NCBI RefSeq assembly: GCF_030291135.1 | Contig: NZ_CP127409.1 | Coordinates: forward strand, 1,364,001-1,428,000 | Length of the DNA: 64,000 bases | Direction: 5' to 3' | Origin: Rhodanobacter thiooxydans | GTDB lineage: Bacteria > Pseudomonadota > Gammaproteobacteria > Xanthomonadales > Rhodanobacteraceae | In this document: in pieces, positions 1-8,522 of the stretch | Layout of the letters: every line of letters starts with the position of its first letter | Numbering within the stretch: position 1 is the stretch's first letter | Position numbers and translations under genes: made by a program | Notes under the pieces: model-generated | The model's database searches: none | What the model was told of the DNA's origin: nothing | Seen by the model: the letters and a program-made list of their open reading frames with translations, nothing else

Positions 1-2
1 TC

Positions 3-470
3 CTGCCCAGCGTTGCGCCACCGCGCATGAGCGAGCAGTTGCGCATCGCCTTCGACGGCGACGCCGTGATCTTCGGCGACGAGGGCGAGCGCGTCTCGCG
101 CGAGGAAGGGCTGGAGGCCTTCCACCGCAACGAGACCGAGCATGCCGCCGAGCCGCTGTCGGTGGGCCCGTTCCGCGGCTTCCTCACCGCGCTGCATCAT
201 CTGCAAACGGCGTTCCCGGCGGAGGACTCGCCGATCCGCACCGCACTGGTCACCGCCCGTTCCGCCCCCGCGCACAAGCGGGTGATCCTCACCTTGCGCA
301 AGTGGGGCGTGCGCATCGACGAGGCGCTGTTCCTCGGCGGCCGTGACAAGGGTCCGTTCCTCGATGCGTTTGGCGCGGACATCTTCTTCGACGATTCGCC
401 GGCCAACGTGGAGTCCGCGCGCAAGCACGTGGCGACCGGGCACGTGCCGCACGGGGTCAGCAACCGCTGA
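3..470 (+). CDS. 5'-nucleotidase (PF06189-like), 3' part only
   Basis: The reading frame is open to the left edge of the window, so this is the C-terminal half (about 156 residues seen) of a larger protein; family members are usually near 300 residues. The visible part starts just before the block RIAFDGDAVIF, followed by GLEAFHRNE and a Pro/Phe-rich GPFRGFL segment, and ends with a HAD-like FFDDSP block. This order matches bacterial cytosolic 5'-nucleotidases related to NT5C1, which hydrolyse nucleoside monophosphates. An in-frame ATG at 27 falls inside the conserved block and is unlikely to be the true start. The gene converges on the EamA gene 19 nt downstream. The family call rests on motif recognition. 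Confidence 0.75.
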   Translation: MPSVAPPRMSEQLRIAFDGDAVIFGDEGERVSREEGLEAFHRNETEHAAEPLSVGPFRGFLTALHHLQTAFPAEDSPIRTALVTARSAPAHKRVILTLRKWGVRIDEALFLGGRDKGPFLDAFGADIFFDDSPANVESARKHVATGHVPHGVSNR

Positions 471-489
471 GTCGGCGCGGGCCGGGTGG

Positions 490-1365
490 TCAGATCATCC
501 GGATCCGCCTCCACCAGTGCGTCACCTGTTCCTCGCGCACGAAGGTGAACAACCCTGCACCGAGGATGATCGCGATGCCGATCGCCATCGGCCAGTCCAG
601 CGGGTCGTGGAACAGCACATAACCGAACAGCACGGCCCACAGCATCTGGCTGTACTGGGTCGGCGCGACGTGGTTGGCGGGCGCCTTCTGCGTGGCCAGC
701 ATCAGCAGCACGGAGCCGAGCGCGGCGAGCAGGCCGTAGCCGAGCAGGAGCAGCCACTGGTCGAAATCCGGCCAGCGGAAATTGGCCAGCATCATCAATC
801 CGGCGACCAGCATCGAGCCGATCATGCCGGCGCCATACAGCGTCACCCGCTTCTCGTGCGCGCCGGACAGGCGCAGCGCGATCATCGAGACGGCGCCGGA
901 AAGCCCGCATACGGTGGCTGCCAGGTGGCCGATGCCGAGCGCGCGAAAACCGGGTCGCAGCACCACCAGCACGCCGATGAAGCCCGCCACCACGGCTGAC
1001 CAGCGGCGCCAGCCGACGTGCTCCTTCAGCACCAGCACCGACAGGATGGTGACGAAGATCGGTAGCAGGAAGATCAGCACGAACGCCTCCGCCATCGGCA
1101 GCGCGGTGAAGGCGACCACTGCCGCGATGCTGCCGACCGCGCTGGCGGCGGCACGCACCAGCCACAAGCCCTGGCGCTGCGCCAGCACCACGTCGCGCCA
1201 GCGGGCGTCGGCACCCTTGATGAACGGCAGTGCGGTAAGGCCCAGCGCGGCACCGAAGAAAACCGCCTCGTACGCCGGCAGCGAGCCGCGCAGCGATTTC
1301 ACGAACGCATCGCTGATGGCGAACGCGGCGAAGGCCATGAAGCCGAGCAGGACACCTTTGAACAT
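490..1365 (-). CDS. EamA/DMT-family transporter
   Basis: A 291-residue, very hydrophobic protein with about ten predicted membrane segments in two homologous halves, the layout of drug/metabolite exporters (EamA, RhaT-like). The second half carries the typical APTQYSQMLWAVLFGY stretch. Substrate cannot be told from sequence. I chose the ATG at 1365 because the protein then opens directly with the first membrane helix (MFKGVLLGFMAFAAFAISD), where the family usually begins; the frame stays open 390 nt further upstream but that part looks non-coding. It is divergent from gcdH and shares the 166-nt spacer with it. Confidence 0.85.
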   Translation of the reverse strand: MFKGVLLGFMAFAAFAISDAFVKSLRGSLPAYEAVFFGAALGLTALPFIKGADARWRDVVLAQRQGLWLVRAAASAVGSIAAVVAFTALPMAEAFVLIFLLPIFVTILSVLVLKEHVGWRRWSAVVAGFIGVLVVLRPGFRALGIGHLAATVCGLSGAVSMIALRLSGAHEKRVTLYGAGMIGSMLVAGLMMLANFRWPDFDQWLLLLGYGLLAALGSVLLMLATQKAPANHVAPTQYSQMLWAVLFGYVLFHDPLDWPMAIGIAIILGAGLFTFVREEQVTHWWRRIRMI

Positions 1366-1493
1366 GGGGTTTCCGTGGGAAAACGTGAAGCGGGGGAGGA
1401 GACCGGAAGATGGGGCCGGGCAGGGCGAGGCCCAACGCGGGCCGTACGCGTCCGTCGGGTAGACGGCGGCCTGTGCGGCTACTTGGCACGCGC

Positions 1494-1499
1494 TACAAT
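1494..1499 (+). promoter_or_regulatory. possible -10 box for gcdH
   Basis: The hexamer TACAAT (4 or 5 of 6 to the sigma-70 consensus) lies 32 nt before the gcdH start in the divergent spacer. No good -35 box sits 16-18 nt upstream (CTGTGC at the expected place), so this is a weak call. Confidence 0.3.
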
Positions 1500-1531
1500 A
1501 CCGGCTTTTACGCGCCCTCTCCGGAGCTTCC

Positions 1532-2701
1532 ATGGCTGTCAGTCTGAATCCGCTCGATCTGTACGACGTCCGCTCGCTGCTCACCGACGAGGAGCGCATG
1601 GTGCAGGACACCGTCGGACGCTTCGTCGACGAGCGCGTGCTGCCGATCATCGGCGACTGCTTCGACCAGGGCCGTTTCCCGAAGGAACTGGTGCCCGAGA
1701 TCGCCAGCCTCGGCCTGCTCGGCGCCACCATTCCCGAGAAGTACGGCTGCGCCGGCATGAACGGCGTGAGCTACGGCCTGATCTGCCAGGAGCTGGAGCG
1801 CGGCGACTCGGGCCTGCGCAGCTTCGCCTCGGTGCAGAGCTCGCTGTGCATGTACCCGATCTACGCCTACGGCAGCGAGGAGCAGAGGCTGCACTACCTG
1901 CCGCAGATGGCGGCGGGCGAGGTGATCGGCTGCTTCGGCCTGACCGAGCCGCACGGCGGCTCCGATCCGGCCAACATGAAGACGAACGCGAAGAAGGACG
2001 GCGGCGACTGGGTCATCAACGGCGCCAAGATGTGGATCACCAACGGCAACCTGGCGCACATCGCGATCGTGTGGGCGCAGACCGCGGACGGCATCCAGGG
2101 CTTCATCGTGCCCACCGACACCAAGGGCTTCACCGCACAGGAAGTGCACAAGAAGATGAGCCTGCGCGCCTCGGTCACCAGCGCGCTGTTCTTCGACAAC
2201 GTGCGCGTGCCGGACAGTGCACGGTTGCCGAACGTGAAGGGCCTCAAGGGTCCGCTGGGCTGCCTGACCCAGGCGCGCTACGGCATTACCTGGGGCCCGA
2301 TCGGCGCGGCGCAGGCCTGCCTGAAGGAAGTGCTCGACTACACCGCCGAACGCATCCTGTTCGGCCGCCCGCTGGCTTCGAACCAGGCGATCCAGCTGAA
2401 GCTGGCCGACATGGCCCGGCGCATCACCACCGCCCAGTTGCTGTCGCTGCAGCTCGGCCGGCTGAAGGACGCCGGCAAGATGCAGCCGACCCAGGTCTCG
2501 CTGGCCAAGTGGAACAACTGCCGCATGGCGATCGACATCGCGCGCCAGTGCCGCGACATCCTCGGCGGCGCCGGCATCACCACCGAGCACGGCGCGATCC
2601 GCCATGCGTTGAATCTGGAATCGGTGATCACCTACGAGGGCACCGAGACCGTGCACGAGCTGGTGGTGGGCCGCGAGCTGACCGGCATCAACGCGTTCTG
2701 A
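1532..2701 (+). CDS. gcdH: glutaryl-CoA dehydrogenase
   Basis: A 389-residue acyl-CoA dehydrogenase of full family length. It oxidises and decarboxylates glutaryl-CoA to crotonyl-CoA in lysine/tryptophan breakdown, using FAD. The acyl-CoA dehydrogenase signatures are present (GCFGLTEPHGGSDP in the middle domain). The glutaryl-specific features are also there: Arg in GLRSFASVQSSL (equivalent to the glutarate-binding Arg of human GCDH) and the catalytic Glu in YEGTETVHELVVGR near the C-terminus. The ATG at 1532 has a GGAG ribosome site 6 nt upstream. No other lysine-catabolism gene is adjacent. Followed by a short palindromic repeat, then an acetyltransferase gene. Confidence 0.92.
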   Translation: MAVSLNPLDLYDVRSLLTDEERMVQDTVGRFVDERVLPIIGDCFDQGRFPKELVPEIASLGLLGATIPEKYGCAGMNGVSYGLICQELERGDSGLRSFASVQSSLCMYPIYAYGSEEQRLHYLPQMAAGEVIGCFGLTEPHGGSDPANMKTNAKKDGGDWVINGAKMWITNGNLAHIAIVWAQTADGIQGFIVPTDTKGFTAQEVHKKMSLRASVTSALFFDNVRVPDSARLPNVKGLKGPLGCLTQARYGITWGPIGAAQACLKEVLDYTAERILFGRPLASNQAIQLKLADMARRITTAQLLSLQLGRLKDAGKMQPTQVSLAKWNNCRMAIDIARQCRDILGGAGITTEHGAIRHALNLESVITYEGTETVHELVVGRELTGINAF

Positions 2702-2707
2702 GAGGCA

Positions 2708-2731
2708 TCATTCCCGCCTTGGCGGGAGTGA
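2708..2731. repeat. REP-like palindrome after gcdH
   Basis: TCATTCCCGCC and GGCGGGAGTGA form an 11-bp inverted repeat with one G:T-type mismatch and a 2-nt TT loop. This resembles the TCATTCCCGC...GCGGGAATGA intergenic palindromes common in Xanthomonadales. It could also act as a weak terminator for gcdH, but no T-run follows. Confidence 0.6.
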
Positions 2732-2768
2732 CGCTCAGAGAGCCCATGCCATCGGCGGGAGCAGCGAC

Positions 2769-3326
2769 TTGAGTAGCCAGGCATTGAACGTCTCGGATCT
2801 TCGCATCGAAACCGATCGACTGATCCTGCGTCCGCCGCGCATCGAGGACTTCGACGCCTACGCGGCCAACATGGCCGACGCCGAGGCTGCCCGCTTCATC
2901 GGCGGGCAGCAGGCGCGCGCCACCGCGTGGCGCGGTTTCCTGTCGCTGGCCGGGGCGTGGTCGATCCAGGGTTTCGCGATGTTCTCGGTGATCGAGAAAA
3001 GCAGCGGCCAGTGGGTCGGTCGGCTCGGCCCCTGGCATCCGGTCGACTGGCCAGGCACCGAGGTGGGCTGGGGCCTGGCGCGCGACGCGTGGGGCAAGGG
3101 TTATGCGCTGGAAGGCTGTGTCGCCGCGATCGACTGGACGTTCGATCAGCTGGGCTGGAGCGAGATGATCCATTCGATCCATCCGGACAACCACGCCTCA
3201 CAGGTGCTGGCGCAGCGGCTGGGTTCGACCTGCCGCGGCCCGGGCAAGCTGCCCGCGCCGTACGAGGATTCCCCCACCGAGATCTGGGTGCAGACGCGCG
3301 AACAGTGGCGCCGGCGTCGCGCATGA
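2769..3326 (+). CDS. GNAT-family N-acetyltransferase (RimJ/RimL-like)
   Basis: A 185-residue protein with the RimJ/RimL-type GNAT layout: RIETDRLILRPPRIEDF at the N-terminus, an acetyl-CoA pocket region around GWGLARDAWGKGYALEG, and a HPDNHASQVLAQRLG C-terminal motif. It would transfer an acetyl group from acetyl-CoA to a protein N-terminus or small amine; the substrate is unknown. The start is TTG at 2769, supported by a GGCGGGAG ribosome site about 9 nt upstream; no ATG exists near the conserved N-terminal block. Its stop overlaps the start of the next gene (ATGA), so the genes are translationally coupled. Confidence 0.85.
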   Translation: MSSQALNVSDLRIETDRLILRPPRIEDFDAYAANMADAEAARFIGGQQARATAWRGFLSLAGAWSIQGFAMFSVIEKSSGQWVGRLGPWHPVDWPGTEVGWGLARDAWGKGYALEGCVAAIDWTFDQLGWSEMIHSIHPDNHASQVLAQRLGSTCRGPGKLPAPYEDSPTEIWVQTREQWRRRRA

Positions 3327-3805
3327 GCCACCTCTCGCCCGCGCTATACGCCACCCTGGCCGAGATCGTGCCCGAGCTGCACGTGCATTGCGTCGATCCG
3401 TGGTGCCTGATCGGGAGCACCGCGGCGCTGCTGCTCGGCGCTCAGACCAGCGCCGCGGATGTGGACGTGCTGACCTCGCGCGCCGACGCCGAGGCGTTGA
3501 TGGCGCATTGGGCACCGCAGCGCGAGCCCGCATTCACGCCGCCGGACGCCGACCGGTTCCGTTCGCACTTCGCCCGCTTCCGCTTCCCCGGCGCGCCGGT
3601 CGAGGTGATGGGTGGGCTTGAGCTTCATGCCGACGATCGTTGGCAGCCGGTGCTGCCGGGGAAACTCGTGCTGGCCGGTGTGAATGGCCTGGCCGTGCCG
3701 GTGCCGTCGGTCGAAGACCAGATCCGGCTTTGCGAAAGCTTCGGGCGTCCCAAGGATCTGCAGCGCGCCGCGCTGCTGAAACAGCTGGGTGGGGAAAGGC
3801 CATGA
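3323..3805 (+). CDS. nucleotidyltransferase-like protein of unknown role
   Basis: A 160-residue protein. Near residue 30 it shows CLIGSTAALLLG followed about 12 residues later by ADVDVL, resembling the G-S ... D-x-D pair of minimal nucleotidyltransferase-fold proteins (AbiEii/MNT relatives). The C-terminal VPSVEDQIRLCESFGRPKDL is typical of such proteins, where a residue list precedes a K/R-D-x2-R helix. I infer fold membership, not activity. It overlaps the upstream acetyltransferase and the downstream glutathione transferase by 4 nt each, so the three are probably made from one mRNA. No partner toxin or antitoxin is visible. Confidence 0.6.
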   Translation: MSHLSPALYATLAEIVPELHVHCVDPWCLIGSTAALLLGAQTSAADVDVLTSRADAEALMAHWAPQREPAFTPPDADRFRSHFARFRFPGAPVEVMGGLELHADDRWQPVLPGKLVLAGVNGLAVPVPSVEDQIRLCESFGRPKDLQRAALLKQLGGERP

Positions 3806-4419
3806 TCACCATCTACGGCATGCGCGCTTCCGGCAACTGCTACAAGCTGCAATTGCTGCTGGAACAGCTGGGCCGTGACTACCGCTGGGTCGACGTGGAC
3901 AGTGCCGGTGGCGAGACGCGCACGCCGGCCTACTTGGCGAAGAACCCGAACGGCAAGGTGCCGCTGCTGGAACTGGAGGACGGCCGCCGGCTGGCCGAGT
4001 CCGACGCGATCCTGTGCTATCTCGCCGAAGGCAGCGCCTTTTGGCCGAATGGATCCGGGCCCGAGGATGCCTGGCTGCGCGCGCAGACGCTGCAGTGGCT
4101 GTTCTTCGAGCAGTACAGCCACGAGCCGTGCATCGCGGTGGCGCGCTTCATCCGCGGCTGGCTGCCGCCCGACCATCCGCGCCAGGCCGAGATTCCGGCG
4201 CTGCTGCAGAAGGGCGCGCAGGTGCTGGCGGTGATGGAGCAACACCTGGCCGGGCACGACTGGTTCGTGGGCGAGTGCTACGGCATCGCCGACATCGCGC
4301 TGTACGCGTACACCCATTGCGCCGGCGACGGCGGCTTCGAGCTGTCTGCCTTCCCGAACATCCGTGACTGGCTGGCCCGCGTGCGTGCCCAGCCCGGCCA
4401 CACCCCGATGCAACATTGA
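3802..4419 (+). CDS. glutathione S-transferase family protein
   Basis: A 205-residue GST with an N-terminal thioredoxin-like domain (MITIYGMRASGNCYKLQLLL; Ser/Asn at the usual activating position, then NPNGKVPLLEL and the glutathione-binding ESDAILCYLAEG) and an all-helical C-terminal domain (DIALYAYTHCA near the end). It would conjugate or reduce glutathione-linked substrates in the cytoplasm; the substrate is unknown. Its ATG overlaps the stop of the preceding gene. Confidence 0.9.
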   Translation: MITIYGMRASGNCYKLQLLLEQLGRDYRWVDVDSAGGETRTPAYLAKNPNGKVPLLELEDGRRLAESDAILCYLAEGSAFWPNGSGPEDAWLRAQTLQWLFFEQYSHEPCIAVARFIRGWLPPDHPRQAEIPALLQKGAQVLAVMEQHLAGHDWFVGECYGIADIALYAYTHCAGDGGFELSAFPNIRDWLARVRAQPGHTPMQH

Positions 4420-4445
4420 CCCCTGCCACCTTGCCGAAGACCGCC

Positions 4446-6716
4446 ATGTCCATTCCGTTCTCCCTCAGCGCCCGCCACAAGGGCTTCAACCGTGCCGAGA
4501 TCGTCGACCAGAACTTCATCGAGTTCGTGCAGCTGTGGCAGGGCGACGTGCGCGCCGCGCCGCGCGACGGCGAGGCGGTGCTGCCGGACAGCGCGCTGGA
4601 CGCGCGCGGTTTCCGCGAGCTGCTGGAATCGCAACTGATCTCGCGCCACCTCGACCTGATGGCACGCGTGCTGCGCGTGCAGAACAAGGTGTTCTACACG
4701 ATCGGCTCCAGCGGCCACGAGGGCAACGCGATGGTGGCGCGACTGACCCGCCACACCGATCCGGCCTTCCTGCACTACCGCTCCGGCGGTTTCATGGCCG
4801 AACGTTTCCGCAAGATCCCGGGCATGGACCCGGTGATGGATTCGGCGCTGTCCTTCGCCGCCAGCAAGGACGACCCGGCCTCCGGCGGCCGCCACAAGGT
4901 GTGGGGCAGCAAGCCGCTGTGGGTGCTGCCGCAAACCTCGACGATCGCCTCGCACCTGCCCAAGGCGCTGGGCACCGCGGTGGCGATCGAGCAGGCACGG
5001 CGCATCGGCCATCAACTGCCGATTCCCGACGACAGCATCACGATCTGCTCGTTCGGCGACGCCTCCAGCAACCACGCCACCGCGCAGACCGCGTTCAACA
5101 CCGCGGCGTGGACGGCGTACCAGAAGCTGCCCGCACCGGTGCTGTTCGTGTGCGAGGACAACGGCATCGGCATCTCGGTGAAGACGCCGACCGGCTGGGT
5201 CGCCAACAACTACCAGCATCGCGCCAACCTCGACTACTTTTTCGCCGACGGTCTGGATCTCGCCGAAGGCTATGCCCAGGTGCAGCGCGCGGTGGAGCAT
5301 TGCCGCAGCACGCGCCGGCCGACCTTCCTGCACCTCAAGACCACCCGCGTGATGGGCCATGCCGGCACCGATTTCGAGATCGAGTGGCGCAGCATCGAGG
5401 AACTCTTTGCGGTCGAATGCTCCGATCCGTTGCTGCGCTCGGCCGAGATTGCGCTGGAGTCCGGCCTGTACTCGAAAGACGAATTGCTGGCTCTGTACGA
5501 GGCCACCCGCAAGCGCTGCTTCGCCGCTGCCGAGGATGCGGATTCGCGCCATCGGTTGACCTCGCTGGACGACGTGATGAAACCGCTGGCGCCATACACG
5601 CCGGCCGCGGTGAAAGCCGAGGCCACGCGCGCCGACTACGCGGAGAAGCGTCTGGCCGTGTTCGGCGGCGAGGCGAAGCTGCCGGAGAAACTGCCGCCGC
5701 GGCACCTGGCGATCCAGATCGGCCAGGCCCTGCACGACTTGCTGGCGAAGTATCCCGAGGCGCTGCTGTTCGGCGAGGACGTGGCGCAGAAGGGCGGCGT
5801 GTACACTGTCACCAAGGGTCTCAACAAGACCTTCAAGGGCAGCCGCGTGTTCAACACGCTGCTGGACGAGACGATGATCCTGGGCCTGGCCCAGGGCTAC
5901 GCCAACATGGGCATGCTGCCGATCCCGGAGATCCAGTACCTGGCGTACTTCCACAACGCCTGCGACCAGATCCGCGGCGAGGCGGCATCGCTGCAGTTTT
6001 TCTCCAACGGCCAGTACCGCAATCCGATGGTGATGCGGGTGGCTTCGCTGGGTTACCAGAAAGGCTTCGGCGGCCACTTCCACAACGACAACTCGATCAC
6101 CGCGCTGCGCGACATTCCCGGCCTGGTGGTCGGCTGCCCCAGCCGCGGCGACGACGCGGCGATGATGCTGCGCACGCTGATGGCGCTGGCGAAAGTCGAT
6201 GGTCGCGTGTGCGCCTTCCTCGAACCGATCGCGCTGTACATGACCAAGGACCTGTACGAGGCCGGCGACGGCCAGTGGCAGTTCGACTACCCGGCGCCGG
6301 ACCAGGCGATGACGCTGGGCGAGGGCCGTATCTACCACGAGGCAGCCAACGACCTGGTGGTGTTCACCTTCGGCAACGGCGTGCCGATGGCGCTGCGTGC
6401 AGCGCGCACGATCGAAAAGGAACTGGGCTGGCAGGTGCGCGTGATCGACCTGCGCTGGCTGGCACCGCTCAACGACGCCTTCATCGCAGCGCAGGCACGG
6501 ACGGCCAAACGCATTCTCGTACTGGACGAAGGCCGCAAGAGCGCGGGCGTGGGCGAGGGCGTGATCACCGCGATCGTTGAAGGCGGCTGCGGCGCCACGC
6601 CGCTGCACCGTGTGGTCGGCGCCGACACCTTCACCCCGCTGGCCGGAGCGGCACTGCTGGTGCTGCCGGGCGAGGCCGATGTGGTGGCCGCGGCACGCGG
6701 GCTGGCGGCAGGCTGA
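4446..6716 (+). CDS. 2-oxoacid dehydrogenase E1, fused alpha and beta subunits
   Basis: A 756-residue thiamine-diphosphate enzyme combining both E1 chains. The N-terminal half is alpha-like (GSSGHEGNAMVARL, then the ThDP block starting GDASSNHATAQTAFN and ending EDNGIGIS; GDA replaces the usual GDG). The C-terminal half is beta-like (LLFGEDVAQKGGVY, LDETMILGLAQGYANMG, CDQIRGEAAS). Such fusions decarboxylate branched-chain or pyruvate-type 2-oxoacids and pass the acyl group to an E2 lipoyl enzyme. No E2 or E3 gene is nearby, so the partner must be encoded elsewhere. The ATG at 4446 is my choice; a TTG at 4416 overlapping the GST stop would add ten residues. Confidence 0.85.
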   Translation: MSIPFSLSARHKGFNRAEIVDQNFIEFVQLWQGDVRAAPRDGEAVLPDSALDARGFRELLESQLISRHLDLMARVLRVQNKVFYTIGSSGHEGNAMVARLTRHTDPAFLHYRSGGFMAERFRKIPGMDPVMDSALSFAASKDDPASGGRHKVWGSKPLWVLPQTSTIASHLPKALGTAVAIEQARRIGHQLPIPDDSITICSFGDASSNHATAQTAFNTAAWTAYQKLPAPVLFVCEDNGIGISVKTPTGWVANNYQHRANLDYFFADGLDLAEGYAQVQRAVEHCRSTRRPTFLHLKTTRVMGHAGTDFEIEWRSIEELFAVECSDPLLRSAEIALESGLYSKDELLALYEATRKRCFAAAEDADSRHRLTSLDDVMKPLAPYTPAAVKAEATRADYAEKRLAVFGGEAKLPEKLPPRHLAIQIGQALHDLLAKYPEALLFGEDVAQKGGVYTVTKGLNKTFKGSRVFNTLLDETMILGLAQGYANMGMLPIPEIQYLAYFHNACDQIRGEAASLQFFSNGQYRNPMVMRVASLGYQKGFGGHFHNDNSITALRDIPGLVVGCPSRGDDAAMMLRTLMALAKVDGRVCAFLEPIALYMTKDLYEAGDGQWQFDYPAPDQAMTLGEGRIYHEAANDLVVFTFGNGVPMALRAARTIEKELGWQVRVIDLRWLAPLNDAFIAAQARTAKRILVLDEGRKSAGVGEGVITAIVEGGCGATPLHRVVGADTFTPLAGAALLVLPGEADVVAAARGLAAG

Positions 6717-6720
6717 ACGC

Positions 6721-6740
6721 GGCCGGCTTCAGCGCCGGCC
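6721..6740. terminator. hairpin between convergent genes
   Basis: GGCCGGC (6721-6727), loop TTCAGC, GCCGGCC (6734-6740). It sits in the 30-nt gap between the E1 stop and the stop of the diguanylate cyclase gene. A short C/T stretch follows on the plus strand but no clear T-run, so it may be a weak bidirectional terminator. Confidence 0.45.
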
Positions 6741-6746
6741 CTTGTC

Positions 6747-8489
6747 TCAGCGCTTGTGCTTCTCCACCACGTGCAGGTGCGGGCCGGTGCGCGGGGTCAG
6801 GCTGTCGGCGTGCAGGCAGACCCGGTTGCGGCCGCCGAGCTTGGCGTCGTACATCGCCTGGTCGGCGCGATCCACCAGCGATTCCACGTCGTCGCCTTCC
6901 CGGCGCATGGCAATGCCAATGCTGATGCTGAGCAGCAGCGATTCCTCGCTGATGGGTATCTCCAGCCGGTGCACGCGCCGGCACAGGCGGGTCGCCACCT
7001 GCATGGCCAGCTGCGCCGGGGTGCCGTCGAGCAAGGCAACGAACTCCTCGCCGCCGTAGCGGCCGAGCAGGTCGGTGGGGCGCAGCTCGGTGGCCAGTGC
7101 CTTGGCCACGGCGACCAGCGCGCGGTCGCCGGCGTTGTGGCCCTGGCGATCGTTCAGCAGCTTGAAATGATCGAGGTCGAGGAACAGCAGCGCGACCGGT
7201 CGCGGCGGCCCGCTCGACAGCAGGGCACTGGCGCGCTCGCTCCAGGCGCGGCGGTTGAACACGTTGGTGAGCGCGTCATGGTCGGCCAGCACCCGCACGA
7301 TGTCGCGGTCATGGCGCAGCCGGAGCGCACGGTCAGCCAGGCCGATCGACAGCACCACCGCCTCGAACGCGCCGCCGACCAGGCTGGCGTCGTTGAGCCA
7401 GTCCAGTTGCGGCAGCGCGCCGCCGACCTGGGCGCTGGTCAGTGCGGTGAGCAGCAGCAGCGGCGTCCAGCCGGCCAGGAAAAACCACGCCTGGCGCGAA
7501 CCGCGCGCCGCGGCGACGAGGGCGGCTGCCAGCAGCAGCAGGGCACCGATCATCAGCAGCGGGTTGAGCAGGAGCTGGGCCACTTCGACCAGCAACGGGA
7601 TCCGGCTGCAACGCATCAGCACCAGCTGGATCATGCCGACCGCCAGCGCCATGATCGGCACCCGCAACAACGGGGCGTAACGCTTCAACTCGCAGAACCG
7701 CATCATGAACAGCGAGGCGAACGCGACCGACAGCGCCACGGCGGCCGAACCGGCCAGCAAGGCCATGCCCGACAGCCACTGCCACTCCATCGGATGGAAC
7801 ACGAAGCCGGTCTGGATGCCCTGGATCAGCGCGTAGCAGAGCACGTAGCCGGCGTACCACGCGTAGGTGACGTCGCGCAGCATCAGCGCGAAGCACAATG
7901 CCATCAGCACCATCGCCAGCATCACCGCGAAGCAGGCGCTGGCCAGCACCAGCCATTGCGCGTCGTTCCGCGCGTACTCGTTCCAGGGTTCCAGGTGGAA
8001 GCGCACCGGCGCGCTGAGCGTCTGCGCCGGCTCGAACCTCAGCAGGATCGGCACCGACGCGGCCATGCCAGCCGGCAGCTGCCAGGCCAGCCGGCCGTGG
8101 CCGTGGAGCGAGTCGCCGAAATCGTCCAGCGCCAGCGTCTGTGGCCGGCCGCCGTCGAAGGTGGTGACCGCGCCCAGCGTGGGCGGGTAGATGGTCAGCA
8201 CCCGCGTGCTGTTGTCCCAGGGTGGTTGAGCCGTGATCACCACCCAGCTGCCGGTGCGGCCCTGTGGAAAGCGTTGCAGCAGGGACGGGTCGAAACTTTT
8301 CAGCAGGCCGGCGTGGTACTCGTCCAGCACGGTTTGCGGGGTGTCGCCGGCATGCACCTCGCGCCAGGCGCCGTTCAACGGCGTGGCGGCATGGGCCACG
8401 CCCAGCCAGAGCCACAGCAGGCCGAGCACGAGGCCGCGCCAGGACCGCCCCGGGCGTGTCGACGTCGGCATTGTGGTCAGCCTTTCCAT
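6747..8489 (-). CDS. membrane-bound diguanylate cyclase (7TM sensor plus GGDEF)
   Basis: A 580-residue protein. It starts with a signal-peptide-like helix ending near AHA, followed by an extracytoplasmic domain of roughly 150 residues, then about seven membrane helices (the 7TMR-DISM arrangement), and ends with a GGDEF domain. The active site is intact (RYGGEEF near residues 475-481), and an RxxD inhibitory site (RPTD) lies exactly five residues before GGEEF. It should make cyclic di-GMP from GTP, with feedback inhibition, in response to an external signal. The ATG at 8489 has a GGGAGAGG ribosome site 5-7 nt upstream; a second ATG seven codons in is possible. The leader is unusually long and structured (see 8490-8890). 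Confidence 0.92.
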   Translation of the reverse strand: MERLTTMPTSTRPGRSWRGLVLGLLWLWLGVAHAATPLNGAWREVHAGDTPQTVLDEYHAGLLKSFDPSLLQRFPQGRTGSWVVITAQPPWDNSTRVLTIYPPTLGAVTTFDGGRPQTLALDDFGDSLHGHGRLAWQLPAGMAASVPILLRFEPAQTLSAPVRFHLEPWNEYARNDAQWLVLASACFAVMLAMVLMALCFALMLRDVTYAWYAGYVLCYALIQGIQTGFVFHPMEWQWLSGMALLAGSAAVALSVAFASLFMMRFCELKRYAPLLRVPIMALAVGMIQLVLMRCSRIPLLVEVAQLLLNPLLMIGALLLLAAALVAAARGSRQAWFFLAGWTPLLLLTALTSAQVGGALPQLDWLNDASLVGGAFEAVVLSIGLADRALRLRHDRDIVRVLADHDALTNVFNRRAWSERASALLSSGPPRPVALLFLDLDHFKLLNDRQGHNAGDRALVAVAKALATELRPTDLLGRYGGEEFVALLDGTPAQLAMQVATRLCRRVHRLEIPISEESLLLSISIGIAMRREGDDVESLVDRADQAMYDAKLGGRNRVCLHADSLTPRTGPHLHVVEKHKR

Positions 8490-8501
8490 TTGCCTCTCCC
8501 G

Positions 8502-8522
8502 CCCTGCGAATGTTTCGCAGGG
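8502..8522 (-). promoter_or_regulatory. leader hairpin next to the ribosome site
   Basis: CCCTGCGAA, a 3-nt loop and TTCGCAGGG form a perfect 9-bp stem. On the transcript it lies immediately before GGGAGAGG, the ribosome site of the diguanylate cyclase gene. Its position fits translational control, or a terminator/anti-terminator arm without a T-run. Confidence 0.45.

Noticed and set aside
1481..1499. TTGGCACGCGCTACA before gcdH as a sigma-54 promoter
   Set aside because: The GG and the expected GC are not at the required 10-nt spacing; the -12 GC is absent.
4278..6608. Minus-strand open frame of about 776 codons opposite the E1 gene
   Set aside because: Antisense shadow with His/Arg-rich translation; the plus-strand gene has clear ThDP motifs.
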